64,000 nt of DNA from a virus: the IMG/VR virus record IMGVR_UViG_3300025853_000035, positions 87,383 to 151,382 of that record. One strand, given 5' to 3'. Under the pieces are notes generated by a model. That model had not been told where the DNA came from and did not search any database. It saw only the letters and a list, made by a program, of their open reading frames with translations. Shown piece by piece: positions 53,170-60,077 of this stretch. The translations under genes and the position numbers were made by a program. How positions within the stretch are numbered: position 1 is the stretch's first letter; each line of letters starts with the position of its first letter.

Positions 53170-53332
53170 GATCTAGGCCGCTAGGGCGGGCGCGTCATGG
53201 CCCGCTAGGGGCGGCGCTGGGCGTCGATAGGCCGCGCCGGGCAGTCTGGCCGCGCTTTGCCGCTAGGCGCGCTCCTTGGGCGTCTGGGCGGCTCCTACGG
53301 GCGCAAAATGACCGCGATCCATAATTAGGCCC
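53170..53332. other. GC-rich non-coding spacer
   Basis: About 160 bp with four CGCTAGG motifs (53175-53265) and no gene; downstream of the 46-residue membrane protein. No hairpin terminator is obvious. Confidence 0.5.
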
Positions 53333-53473
53333 TCAGAAACCGGCTTGCAGCTTGCTGAAAACCTCATTGACGAAATCCGCCACTTCCATCGCCACGAACA
53401 CGGCACCGACCGCGACCGCAATCTTTACAGAAAATCCGCCGATCAGCAGGCCAACAATTCGGTTCATGTCCAT
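53333..53473 (-). CDS. 46-residue single-span membrane protein
   Basis: ATG at 53473 after GGAGACAGACC. MDMNRIVGLLIGGFSVKIAVAVGAVFVAMEVADFVNEVFSKLQAGF: one hydrophobic span (GLLIGGFSVKIAVAVGAVFVAM) and a short amphipathic tail. Could be an inner-membrane effector. Unknown. Confidence 0.6.
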   Translation of the reverse strand: MDMNRIVGLLIGGFSVKIAVAVGAVFVAMEVADFVNEVFSKLQAGF

Positions 53474-53495
53474 GGTCTGTCTCCTTTCCAGACAT

Positions 53496-53524
53496 AGGAT
53501 GGACGCGGCGACCGATTCGGTCAA
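53496..53524 (-). promoter_or_regulatory. Array promoter 3
   Basis: TTGACC (53524-53519), 17-bp spacer, CATCCT (53501-53496). Single GANTC; followed upstream by GGTTAAC and TTAACCTTAAC (53580). Confidence 0.75.
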
Positions 53525-53612
53525 GCACTTTCTCCACTTATTTTTCGACTCGTTATGGTTAACGCGGCTGGGCAATTTATTAACCTTAACAGATTGTTGG
53601 GGCGCAAAAAAA

Positions 53613-53630
53613 GGGAGGCTTTCGCCTCCC
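53613..53630 (-). terminator. Array terminator
   Basis: GGGAGGCTTTCGCCTCCC followed by TTTTTTTGCGCC on the minus strand; the standard array hairpin. Confidence 0.85.
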
Positions 53631-53638
53631 TCCTTGGC

Positions 53639-53983
53639 TTAATGGCCGTAGTTGCAGCCGATATAGTAGAGCCGCCCGGCGACCAGATAAGCGATGTCCG
53701 CCGATCCGCAGCAGCCCGCATTAGCGGCTTCCTCATAGGCCGCCCATTCGGTGGCGCGGTCGGCGAAGGCGGCGCGATAGTTGTCGCGATAATCCTCGTC
53801 CGCAACCGCGTCATGGAAAAGCGCGTGCGCCTCTTCCACCGTGGCAACCGCTGCCAGCGCGCGGACCATGGTGCGCTCGCCCTCGAACGCGAGGAGGGCC
53901 GCAGCCGCCTCCGCAGCGGCGAGGTCCGCAGCCTCGATCACCGAAGCGGAGCAGTTGGAGCGGAGGAAGAGGAAGTAGTTCAT
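53639..53983 (-). CDS. Hypothetical 114-residue alanine-rich protein
   Basis: MNYFLFLRSNCSASVIEAADLAAAEAAAALLAFEGERTMVRALAAVATVEEAHALFHDAVADEDYRDNYRAAFADRATEWAAYEEAANAG then GCCGSADIAYLVAGRLYYIG. Helical with an alanine-rich core; Cys pair near the end. No family recognised. Confidence 0.65.
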   Translation of the reverse strand: MNYFLFLRSNCSASVIEAADLAAAEAAAALLAFEGERTMVRALAAVATVEEAHALFHDAVADEDYRDNYRAAFADRATEWAAYEEAANAGCCGSADIAYLVAGRLYYIGCNYGH

Positions 53984-54014
53984 GGCTTGTCTCCTAGCCG
54001 GGTTGATGAGTGAT

Positions 54015-54042
54015 GATTCTCATATTCCACCGATTCGGTCAA
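54015..54042 (-). promoter_or_regulatory. Array promoter 4
   Basis: TTGACC (54042-54037), spacer GAATCGGTGGAATATGA, then GAATCA 17 bp after; two GANTC sites 17 bp apart. Confidence 0.75.
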
Positions 54043-54055
54043 GCACTTTGTTTGC

Positions 54056-54256
54056 CTATTGGTATTGTCTTTTTGATGCGGACATAAGCACAACATGCCC
54101 AGCCATTTTCGCAATCATGCCCAGCGCCAGCAGGCTGGCGGCGTTCATCTCCAGCGGCGTTTCTGGCCATGTCATATCAGGGGCGATTGTCGTGGCCGCC
54201 CAGACGCAAAGCAAGGCGAAGGCATAAAGGGCGGCGATCAGGATGGCTTTAGGCAT
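54056..54256 (-). CDS. 66-residue two-span membrane protein
   Basis: ATG at 54256 after GGAGACAATACC, 19 bp downstream of the 75-residue gene with no promoter between, so co-transcribed. MPKAILIAALYAFALLCVWAATTIAPDM and LLALGMIAKMAGHVVLM are two likely membrane helices. Unknown. Confidence 0.6.
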   Translation of the reverse strand: MPKAILIAALYAFALLCVWAATTIAPDMTWPETPLEMNAASLLALGMIAKMAGHVVLMSASKRQYQ

Positions 54257-54275
54257 GGTATTGTCTCCGGTTCGA

Positions 54276-54503
54276 TCAGGCGGCCAAAGGCGCGGCATAT
54301 TCAGCGAAAAGCGATTCCGCTTCCGCGAGCGTCAAGCCCTTGGCGACGCATTCCCAATCGTGGACCATTGCGCCCGAAACGGACTCGGCCCGATAGATCG
54401 GCGCGGCCTGCACCCACTTAGGCGCGCGGATGGAAACGGCGAAACCCGCCGCGCGCTGCACGATCATGACATTTTCGTTAGCTGACTTGCGAATGACTTT
54501 CAT
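54276..54503 (-). CDS. Hypothetical 75-residue protein
   Basis: ATG at 54503 after GGAGACAGACC. MKVIRKSANENVMIVQRAAGFAVSIRAPKWVQAAPIYRAESVSGAMVHDWECVAKGLTLAEAESLFAEYAA: small beta-hairpin plus helix. No family recognised. Confidence 0.6.
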   Translation of the reverse strand: MKVIRKSANENVMIVQRAAGFAVSIRAPKWVQAAPIYRAESVSGAMVHDWECVAKGLTLAEAESLFAEYAAPLAA

Positions 54504-54537
54504 GGTCTGTCTCCATCGGCGCTGCGCCGTTGGACGG

Positions 54538-54566
54538 TAAGTCACATACTCCACCGATTCGGTCAA
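54538..54566 (-). promoter_or_regulatory. Array promoter 5
   Basis: TTGACC (54566-54561), 17-bp spacer, weak GACTTA. Single GANTC. Confidence 0.7.
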
Positions 54567-54641
54567 GCACTTTCGCAAGAAAAACGACGCCACAAGGGAA
54601 GCTGGCGTTAACCTTAACAGATTGTTACCACCAAAAGAAAA

Positions 54642-54655
54642 GGGCCTTTCGGCCC
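54642..54655 (-). terminator. Array terminator
   Basis: GGGCCTTTCGGCCC followed by TTTTC on the minus strand. TTAACCTTAAC lies at 54608. Confidence 0.8.
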
Positions 54656-54660
54656 TTCGC

Positions 54661-55047
54661 TCAATATGGCGAGCAACCATATTTGGCCCATTCCTTCACG
54701 GCGATTCCGCGCTTCCATAGGGCGTGTTCGCGATCCTGCGCATCCTCGCAGCCTTCCGCCTCAAACCACCACCGGAGGGCGTCCGCACGGGCGATTCCGT
54801 GGTCGTGCTGGAGGTCGGTCAATTCCTCCTCCAGCTTGGCGATAGCGGCGGCAGAACGGACGGCCTCGCGGTCATTCTCTTCCGCGATCATCTTGCCCAA
54901 TTCATCGAATGCGACGGCGTAGTCCTCCAGCGTGACAGGGCAATGCACGCCGCCATTGCGCGGGCGGAAACCGTAGGCGTCTTTGTGCATGTCCGAATAG
55001 ATGACGGCGGCCTGTTCGAGGTCGGTGAGTGCGTTCCAGTCGGTCAT
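54661..55047 (-). CDS. Hypothetical 128-residue helical protein
   Basis: MTDWNALTDLEQAAVIYSDMHKDAYGFRPRNG...DYAVAFDELGKMIAEENDREAVRSAAAIAKLEEELTDLQHDHG...WKRGIAVKEWAKYG. A helical hairpin with a charged coiled-coil-like segment. The arrangement recalls small phage-conserved proteins of unknown function. Confidence 0.65.
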   Translation of the reverse strand: MTDWNALTDLEQAAVIYSDMHKDAYGFRPRNGGVHCPVTLEDYAVAFDELGKMIAEENDREAVRSAAAIAKLEEELTDLQHDHGIARADALRWWFEAEGCEDAQDREHALWKRGIAVKEWAKYGCSPY

Positions 55048-55082
55048 TGTCTGTCTCCTCCGGCACCGCGCCGGTGACTTCC

Positions 55083-55111
55083 TTCTAGAGTCGTTCCAGC
55101 GATTCGGTCAA
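55083..55111 (-). promoter_or_regulatory. Array promoter 6
   Basis: TTGACC (55111-55106), 17-bp spacer, CTAGAA (55088-55083). GANTC at the -35 side (GATTC) and in the spacer (GAGTC, 55088-55092). Confidence 0.75.
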
Positions 55112-55168
55112 GCACTTTGTTCGGTAGATAGTTGTTAAGGTTAACGCCGGGCCGGGCACAAAAGAAAA

Positions 55169-55182
55169 GGGCCTTTCGGCCC
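55169..55182 (-). terminator. Array terminator
   Basis: GGGCCTTTCGGCCC followed by TTTTC on the minus strand. Confidence 0.8.
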
Positions 55183-55187
55183 TTCCC

Positions 55188-55811
55188 TTAATCCTCCCTC
55201 CTTCCGTCTTCCCGGAAGGTGTAACCGTTCGCCTCCATAGCGTCGGCAATCTGTTCATCGCTTCGCAAATATTCGTCCTCGTCCCGGAGGCGATCATAGA
55301 GCCACCGGCCCAAATCCTTGGCGATCTCCTTGATCTCCTCGGCACGTTCATGCGCGCCGTCGGTCCAATCAAATTCGCTGGGTTCCGCTTGCGTGCCGTA
55401 ATAGTGATGATAGGTGACGACATAGGCGGAACGGTAGAAGGTCCGGGCGTGCAAGGCCGCGATGCGGTCCGCTAGGGCGTGTAAGACCGTATCCTGCGGC
55501 GCATAGTCCCGCACGGCCTTTGCCATCCCCTTGGCATAGGTCATCGTGCCTTCAAAGGCCGCATAATCGCTTTGCGAGTAGCCCAGCGACCACCAGATGT
55601 TTGCATCGTAGCGCGTTGCGCCCGACATCAGGGTGACAGGGTGCGTCTTGAAACTGACGCCCATAAGCTCGGCGATCGTCTTGAAGTCGTCGATCGTGGA
55701 TTCATAATCCGTCTCGTCGCGGCAATCCAGCCACCACTGCTTGGCGGTCTCCTTGGCCGAGTCGCTCAATTCGTCATAGGTGTAAAGCGTGATCGTCGTT
55801 TCGGTCGGCAT
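55188..55811 (-). CDS. Hypothetical 207-residue protein
   Basis: ATG at 55811. MPTETTITLYTYDELSDSAKETAKQWWLDCRDETDYESTIDDFKTIAELMGVSFKTHPVTLMSGATRYDANIWWSLGYSQSDYAAFEG. Members of this family are common in phages and sometimes labelled as antitoxin-like without proof. An acidic C-terminus (DEDEYLRSDEQIADAMEANG) closes it. Confidence 0.6.
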   Translation of the reverse strand: MPTETTITLYTYDELSDSAKETAKQWWLDCRDETDYESTIDDFKTIAELMGVSFKTHPVTLMSGATRYDANIWWSLGYSQSDYAAFEGTMTYAKGMAKAVRDYAPQDTVLHALADRIAALHARTFYRSAYVVTYHHYYGTQAEPSEFDWTDGAHERAEEIKEIAKDLGRWLYDRLRDEDEYLRSDEQIADAMEANGYTFREDGRRED

Positions 55812-55844
55812 TGTCTGTCTCCTCCGCATTGGTGCGGTAGGGCT

Positions 55845-55873
55845 GGAGTAGAGGGCTAAAGTGATTCGGTCAA
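55845..55873 (-). promoter_or_regulatory. Array promoter 7
   Basis: TTGACC (55873-55868), 17-bp spacer, TACTCC (55850-55845). Single GANTC. Confidence 0.75.
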
Positions 55874-55952
55874 GCACTTATTCCAGATCAAGAATGGTTA
55901 ACGGGCTGGGGCGATTTCGTTAAGGTTAACGGATGAGGCGGGCGGAAGAAAA

Positions 55953-55970
55953 GGGAGGCTTGCGCCTCCC
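55953..55970 (-). terminator. Array terminator
   Basis: GGGAGGCTTGCGCCTCCC followed by TTTTC on the minus strand. Confidence 0.8.
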
Positions 55971-55975
55971 TTCGG

Positions 55976-56320
55976 TCATTCCGCCGGGGAGTAAATTACC
56001 CGCCCTTCGTCGCGCAGCTTCTCCAGATCGCATTCGATAGCGTAATTGTTGAAATACCAGCAGCGGCCGATGATTTCGTTTGCGCCGTCGTCGTGCGTCG
56101 TCATTTCCTCCGCAACGCATGGGGCGGAAGTCAGCCCGACGAAAGGATTTGCCTGCCCCGCGTCAAAGTGGGTGAAAGAGCCATTGCAGGCGTAAGACTC
56201 GAACAAGTCCGCCATGACAAGCCAGTAATTGCGGTCGGCGTGGTCGGCGATATATTCCCGCGCTTCTTCGTCGGCGGTGATCTCCAGATCGCCATTTTCG
56301 AGGATCGTGCATTCAATCAT
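55976..56320 (-). CDS. Hypothetical 114-residue protein
   Basis: ATG at 56320. MIECTILENGDLEITADEEAREYIADHADRNYWLVMADLFESYACNGSFTHFDAGQANPFVGLTSAPCVAEEM...EIIGRCWYFNNYAIECDLEKLRDEG. Beta-rich, acidic, with scattered cysteines. Unrecognised. Confidence 0.6.
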   Translation of the reverse strand: MIECTILENGDLEITADEEAREYIADHADRNYWLVMADLFESYACNGSFTHFDAGQANPFVGLTSAPCVAEEMTTHDDGANEIIGRCWYFNNYAIECDLEKLRDEGRVIYSPAE

Positions 56321-56339
56321 GGTCTGTCTCCGTTGTGAT

Positions 56340-56373
56340 GATTCGTTTTGGCATAATCCATCGATTCGGGCAA
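56340..56373 (-). promoter_or_regulatory. Array promoter 8
   Basis: TTGCCC variant (56373-56368), spacer GAATCGATGGATTATGC, CAAAAC, then GAATC (56340). Two GANTC sites. Confidence 0.7.
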
Positions 56374-56395
56374 CCACTTTATCCATAAAAAGAAA

Positions 56396-56420
56396 GCCCC
56401 GGCGCGCTAGGCTCCGGGGC
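56396..56420 (-). terminator. Terminator with long loop
   Basis: GCCCCGG...CCGGGGC followed by TTTCTTTTT on the minus strand, after the mini membrane peptide. Confidence 0.75.
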
Positions 56421-56425
56421 GATGA

Positions 56426-56491
56426 TTAGAAGCTGGCCGCAACGGTAATCAGCAGCAGGCCGGTAAAGAGGCGGGAAAGGGCTATCAGCAT
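56426..56491 (-). CDS. 21-residue membrane mini-peptide
   Basis: The ATG overlaps the stop of the upstream 101-residue gene (TGATG). MLIALSRLFTGLLLITVAASF is one hydrophobic span. A very similar peptide occurs at 57802. Coupled translation supports it being real; function unknown. Confidence 0.45.
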   Translation of the reverse strand: MLIALSRLFTGLLLITVAASF

Positions 56492-56796
56492 CAGGCCGCC
56501 GCGTCCTCCTCTTCGTCAAACTCCTCGGCAAGATAGACGCCGTGGCCGCTATGTTCCACCTGCCCGGCGGGCTGGATCGTCATGGCCGGGCTAAGGCTCA
56601 TTTCGGGCATGTCAGGGCCGAACGCTTCGCCGGTGATGTAAAGGCCGTCCCCGACCTCCTGCCGCCTGTTGCTGAACTCGATAGCCGCCCCGTCAGCGGT
56701 GAGGGCGTCGGCCTTGGCCTGCGCCTCCTCCAGCGTGTCGGCCAAAATATAGAGGCTGGCGCAAATCATGATTTCGGTCTGGAACAATTTCTGCAT
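56491..56796 (-). CDS. Hypothetical 101-residue acidic protein
   Basis: MQKLFQTEIMICASLYILADTLEEAQAKADALTADGAAIEFSNRRQEVGDGLYITGEAFGPDMPEMSLSPAMTIQPAG...YLAEEFDEEEDAAA. No promoter separates it from the 99-residue gene upstream (27-bp gap), so both form one unit. Unknown. Confidence 0.6.
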   Translation of the reverse strand: MQKLFQTEIMICASLYILADTLEEAQAKADALTADGAAIEFSNRRQEVGDGLYITGEAFGPDMPEMSLSPAMTIQPAGQVEHSGHGVYLAEEFDEEEDAAA

Positions 56797-56823
56797 GGTC
56801 TGTCTCCTTGCGCGGTGTGCTGA

Positions 56824-57123
56824 TTAGTGGTGGCGGCGGTAGGCGGCGTTCAGGTCGCCATAGGGATCGTAGCGCACGGCGCGAGCCACTGCCCGGCGCT
56901 TCGCCTCCTCCAACGTCTCGCAATATTCCCCGCCGTGATAGCCGCCCAACTGTGTGTTGGCAAAGTGGACGGCGTAGGGGTGCATCTCATTGTGCGGAAG
57001 GTGGCGGATAACCACCGCGCCCGGCGCGGTCGCGCCTCGTCCGGCCATACCATAGAACTGGACGGATTCCTCTTTGGCCTTGGCAATCAGGGCAGGGCTT
57101 CCGTGGGTGAAAGGTGCGGTCAT
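56824..57123 (-). CDS. Hypothetical 99-residue basic protein
   Basis: MTAPFTHGSPALIAKAKEESVQFYGMAGRGATAPGAVVIRHLPHNEMHPYAVHFANTQLGGYHGGEYCETLEEAKRRAVARAVRYDPYGD. Glycine-loop and alternating helices suggest a nucleotide-binding-sized fold but no P-loop. Unknown. Confidence 0.6.
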   Translation of the reverse strand: MTAPFTHGSPALIAKAKEESVQFYGMAGRGATAPGAVVIRHLPHNEMHPYAVHFANTQLGGYHGGEYCETLEEAKRRAVARAVRYDPYGDLNAAYRRHH

Positions 57124-57152
57124 TGTCTGTCTCCCTCCGGCTGGGTGCCGGT

Positions 57153-57187
57153 GATTCGTAACTAGGGGAGGGGACCGATTCGGTCAA
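57153..57187 (-). promoter_or_regulatory. Array promoter 9
   Basis: TTGACC (57187-57182), 17-bp spacer GAATCGGTCCCC..., TAGTTA (57164-57159), then CGAATCA. Two GANTC sites 24 bp apart. Confidence 0.8.
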
Positions 57188-57266
57188 TCACTTATTCCAG
57201 AAAAGAAATGGTTAACGGGCTGGGGCTGGGCGTTAAGGTTAACAGGAAGGGCAAGCGAAAGAAAAA

Positions 57267-57284
57267 GGGAGGCTTTCGCCTCCC
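57267..57284 (-). terminator. Array terminator
   Basis: GGGAGGCTTTCGCCTCCC followed by TTTTTC on the minus strand. Confidence 0.8.
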
Positions 57285-57288
57285 TCCC

Positions 57289-57651
57289 TTAGCGTGCCCA
57301 ATAGGTTACGCCGTTGAACTCGCCGCTTGTGTAATCCATCTGGAGGGCGCGGGCGGCGGCCTCCCAATCGATATGACAGGCAGGCCATGCGGACTCCTTC
57401 GGGATCGCGCCGATCTCCTCCGCCAACTCCTCGGCATAGTCCTTGAAATAGGAGTCACGAATGAAGGTGACAGGGAACCACGAATTTTCCCATTCATGAT
57501 CGCCGCCGTATCCCCGGAACTGCTCGATAAAGGCGCGCATGGCGGCGGCCTCTTCCTTTTCGTCGCTTTCCGGGTCCGCCTCGATCTCCTCGATCAGGTC
57601 GATGATGTCGCGGATGTCCATAACGTCTTGATATTCGTCGATGGTGGTCAT
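57289..57651 (-). CDS. ArdA-like antirestriction protein candidate
   Basis: 120 residues from the ATG at 57651. The C-terminal half (FIRDSYFKDYAEELAEEIGAI...HIDWEAAARALQMDYTSGEFNGVTYWAR) resembles the ArdA end motif (DWEAxARxLxxDY...). The N-terminus (DVMDIRDIIDLIEEIEAD) is acidic and helical. ArdA proteins mimic B-DNA to block restriction enzymes. Shorter than ArdA (about 165), so assignment is tentative. Confidence 0.5.
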   Translation of the reverse strand: MTTIDEYQDVMDIRDIIDLIEEIEADPESDEKEEAAAMRAFIEQFRGYGGDHEWENSWFPVTFIRDSYFKDYAEELAEEIGAIPKESAWPACHIDWEAAARALQMDYTSGEFNGVTYWAR

Positions 57652-57681
57652 TCGGTCTGTCTCCGTCGGCTCTGTGCCGGT

Positions 57682-57716
57682 GATTCGGAGATAGGGGAGG
57701 GGACCGATTCGGTCAA
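57682..57716 (-). promoter_or_regulatory. Array promoter 10
   Basis: TTGACC (57716-57711), 17-bp spacer, TATCTC (57693-57688), then CGAATCA; two GANTC sites. Confidence 0.8.
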
Positions 57717-57794
57717 GCACTTATTCCAGAAAAGAAATGGTTAACGGGCTGGGCCGGGGCGTTAACCTTAACGAATGATTACCAGCGAAAGAAA

Positions 57795-57817
57795 CGCCGC
57801 CCTATTTGAGGGCGGCG
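57795..57817 (-). terminator. Terminator overlapping the mini-peptide stop
   Basis: CGCCGCCC-N7-GGGCGGCG with TTTCTTTC on the minus strand; the hairpin spans the stop codon of the 24-residue peptide. Confidence 0.75.
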
Positions 57818-57876
57818 GCTATGAGGATAAGGAAAAAGCCGGTTATCGCCCCGGCTATGGCGCGTAGCAGCGTCAT
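57802..57876 (-). CDS. 24-residue membrane mini-peptide
   Basis: The ATG overlaps the stop of the 136-residue gene (ATGA). MTLLRAIAGAITGFFLILIAAALK is a short basic-hydrophobic peptide closely like the 21-residue one at 56426. Probably membrane-inserted. Confidence 0.45.
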   Translation of the reverse strand: MTLLRAIAGAITGFFLILIAAALK

Positions 57877-58283
57877 CGGCTTGCCAGATCATCAAAGCGG
57901 CGTTGCATCAGGTCCGATACGTTGCCGTCGTCGGGCATGTCCGCAAAAGTGATGTCGGCAAAGTCATCCCACACCCAATCATAGCCTTGCTTCCACTCGC
58001 CCAGCACGGCGGGATTGCCCCGGCCCGTCTCGACAAATTCGCGGAAGGCGTCGCGGACATAGGTTTCCCCGTCGCCGGTCAGGGGATTGTCAAGGAAGGT
58101 CCGACAATGGCCGCAATGCTGCGGGCAATCCGCTTCCCCGCCGCCTTCCGAATAGGGGCCTTGCGGGAAGGAGTTGGAGTCCGGCTCATGCCCATCGGCC
58201 GCGCCTGAACGGATCAGGTCAGCCTTGATGTCGGTCGCGCAATTGTCGCAATAGATGTCGGATTGAAAGATGTAGGCGTCCAC
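57873..58283 (-). CDS. Hypothetical zinc-ribbon protein
   Basis: 136 residues from a GTG at 58283. CDNC (12-15) and CPQHCGHC provide a plausible zinc site; between lies SFPQGPYSEGGGEADCPQHCGHCRTFLDNPLTGDG, a pattern seen in many phage small proteins. C-terminus acidic. Unknown function. Confidence 0.65.
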   Translation of the reverse strand: MDAYIFQSDIYCDNCATDIKADLIRSGAADGHEPDSNSFPQGPYSEGGGEADCPQHCGHCRTFLDNPLTGDGETYVRDAFREFVETGRGNPAVLGEWKQGYDWVWDDFADITFADMPDDGNVSDLMQRRFDDLASR

Positions 58284-58308
58284 GGTCTGTCTCCTAGTTG
58301 CCTAGCCT

Positions 58309-58336
58309 GATTCGCATAGTCCACTGATTCGGTCAA
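58309..58336 (-). promoter_or_regulatory. Array promoter 11
   Basis: TTGACC (58336-58331), shorter spacing, second GANTC at 58309, 17 bp from the first. Confidence 0.7.
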
Positions 58337-58411
58337 GCACTTTGTTCGGCGACAAGTTAACAAAGGGTGCGATTTTGTTAAGGTTAACGGAAGCGTCCGG
58401 GTAAGGAAAAG

Positions 58412-58430
58412 GGGAGGCGTTTACCTTCCC
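58412..58430 (-). terminator. Weaker array terminator
   Basis: GGGAGG...CCTTCCC with imperfect stem, CTTTTCC on the minus strand. GTTAAC and TTAAGGTTAAC lie at 58356-58388. Confidence 0.6.
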
Positions 58431-58438
58431 TCTTTGGT

Positions 58439-58945
58439 TCATCCCCACATCCACACCTTGCCCGACTCATGGTCAAAGCCAAATTCAAGCCGGTTTGCCC
58501 GCGTCGCGTCGTTCAACCGTTCCAGACAATCGGCGTTGCCGTCGTCGGTGAAGGATACGCCATGCCCTACGGAAAGCATGTAGAGGGTGGAGCCGATGCG
58601 CTCATATGACAGGCCGTTGCTGGTATAGCGCAGGCCTTCGCTTCCGGGTTCCAGATCAAGCGCCGATTCGATGTCGGCGGCGTTGGCGGTCATGAACGCT
58701 TCGCAATAGGCCTTGCAGCGCTGATAGGTTTCGTCGTCCAGCGTGTAGATTGTGCCGGTGTCGCCTTCCTCGCGCTCTTCCTCGCAAGCTTCATCCATCT
58801 CGCTATATTGCAAATCCTGCAACATGGTCGCGACGAAGTCGGCAAGGATCGGGCAGGCCTTAAAGTCAGCCTTGCGGGCGGCTTCCCGTTCGCGGGTGGC
58901 GTCGTCGATTTCGTGGAAGCCGGTATAGTCGCGGGCGTCGGGCAT
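58439..58945 (-). CDS. Hypothetical 168-residue protein
   Basis: MPDARDYTGFHEIDDATREREAARKADFKACPILADFVATMLQDLQYSEMDEACEEEREEGDTGTIYTLDDETYQRCKAYCEAFM...SYERIGSTLYMLSVGHGVSFTDDG. Long charged helix then beta part; an acidic stretch may mimic DNA. No family recognised. Confidence 0.6.
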   Translation of the reverse strand: MPDARDYTGFHEIDDATREREAARKADFKACPILADFVATMLQDLQYSEMDEACEEEREEGDTGTIYTLDDETYQRCKAYCEAFMTANAADIESALDLEPGSEGLRYTSNGLSYERIGSTLYMLSVGHGVSFTDDGNADCLERLNDATRANRLEFGFDHESGKVWMWG

Positions 58946-58974
58946 TGTCTGTCTCCTCCGGCTTGCTTGCCGGT

Positions 58975-59009
58975 GATTCGTTTCTGAAACATTCCGCTGA
59001 TTCGGTCAA
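58975..59009 (-). promoter_or_regulatory. Array promoter 12
   Basis: TTGACC (59009-59004), 17-bp spacer, CAGAAA (58986-58981), CGAATCA; two GANTC sites. Confidence 0.8.
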
Positions 59010-59088
59010 GCACATATTCCAGATTTAGATGGTTAACGGATCGCTCGATTTCGTTAAGGTTAACAAATGGTAGTGGTCAAAAAATTTG

Positions 59089-59117
59089 GTTAACGGGGAG
59101 GGCTTCCCCGTTAACCT
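59089..59117 (-). terminator. Terminator built from TTAAC motifs
   Basis: GGTTAACGGGGA...TCCCCGTTAACC, a long perfect stem followed by AAATTTTTTG on the minus strand. Confidence 0.8.
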
Positions 59118-59123
59118 TTGGTG

Positions 59124-59516
59124 TCAGGCCATTTCCTCCTCGGCCTTGTCGATGACGGGCCGGAGTTCTTCCCAGATCGCTTCCGCGAAGTCGTTGGCGC
59201 TGTAGTCGCTGATAACGTCATAGCCGTCATTCCCATAGACCAGATACCACTGGCCCAACAGGGTGCCTTCCGCGTCGCGGGCGACGATCCGGTCCTCGTC
59301 GGTCGTGAAGAGCGCGCCGATGATGGTGCCCTTGTCGGTCGAGCGCTTGACGGTCCATTCCTCGCCATCGTTGACGCTGACAGCGCAGCCCTTGGCCAGC
59401 AGGGCGTCCACCAGTGCGGCGCAGATGCGGCCTTCGATGCGGATGCGCTTGGCGAGGCGCTTTTCGCCCTTGGCTTCGGCGTTCTGGGCGTAGATGGTGA
59501 AGTTTCCGTAGTGCAT
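59124..59516 (-). CDS. Hypothetical 130-residue protein
   Basis: MHYGNFTIYAQNAEAKGEKRLAKRIRIEGRICAALVDALLAKGCAVSVNDGEEWTVKRSTDKGTIIGALFTTDEDRIVARDAEG...DYSANDFAEAIWEELRPVIDKAEEEM. Mixed alpha/beta with a basic N-terminus. Unrecognised. Confidence 0.6.
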   Translation of the reverse strand: MHYGNFTIYAQNAEAKGEKRLAKRIRIEGRICAALVDALLAKGCAVSVNDGEEWTVKRSTDKGTIIGALFTTDEDRIVARDAEGTLLGQWYLVYGNDGYDVISDYSANDFAEAIWEELRPVIDKAEEEMA

Positions 59517-59536
59517 CGTCTGTCTCCGTTTGCGGT

Positions 59537-59572
59537 GATTCGTTCTTAGGACGGATCAGGTGATTCGGTCAA
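59537..59572 (-). promoter_or_regulatory. Array promoter 13
   Basis: TTGACC (59572-59567), GAATC spacer, CTAAGA, CGAATCA; GANTC sites 25 bp apart. Confidence 0.75.
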
Positions 59573-59651
59573 GCACTTCCTCCATTTTTCTTTTGGTTAA
59601 CTTTTCCCGGCCGTTCGTTAAGGTTAACAGACGCGGGCGGTCAAAGAAAAA

Positions 59652-59669
59652 GGGAGGCTTTCGCCTCCC
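59652..59669 (-). terminator. Array terminator
   Basis: GGGAGGCTTTCGCCTCCC followed by TTTTTC on the minus strand. Confidence 0.8.
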
Positions 59670-59673
59670 TCTC

Positions 59674-60066
59674 TTACTCGCCGAACCAGTAGCAGCGGAT
59701 ATAGGTTTCGATTGCGGAGTCTTCCTCGTTCGTCGTGGTGAGGTCGGTCCACGGCGTGCCCCAATCCTGCCATTGCAGCCGCCCATAGCTGGGCTGACAG
59801 TAGGCGTCCAGATCGCCCACGATGCGAAGGGCAGGGCCGCCGGTCGAAAGGAGGATTTCAAATTCCTCCGGCGTGGCGTCTTCCTTCGCGCCGGGGGAAT
59901 ACCAGCCAGTCCGAACGGAAACCGAAAGGGCGTCTTGCTGGCATTCCTCGCGGAACGTGTCCGCCGCGTCGTGGTCGCCTTCCTGCTCCGCTGCGGTGAG
60001 GGCCTGCGCCTTCTCCACGATGTCGGAAAGCCATGCTTTGGCGTTGGCGATTGCGTGCTGAGACAT
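59674..60066 (-). CDS. Hypothetical 130-residue protein
   Basis: MSQHAIANAKAWLSDIVEKAQALTAAEQEGDHDAADTFREECQQDALSVSVRTGWYSPGAKEDATPEEFEILLSTGGPALRIVGDLD...LQWQDWGTPWTDL. A phage-conserved protein; function unknown. Downstream of the 43-residue gene without its own promoter. Confidence 0.65.
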   Translation of the reverse strand: MSQHAIANAKAWLSDIVEKAQALTAAEQEGDHDAADTFREECQQDALSVSVRTGWYSPGAKEDATPEEFEILLSTGGPALRIVGDLDAYCQPSYGRLQWQDWGTPWTDLTTTNEEDSAIETYIRCYWFGE

Positions 60067-60077
60067 TGCCGGTCCTT

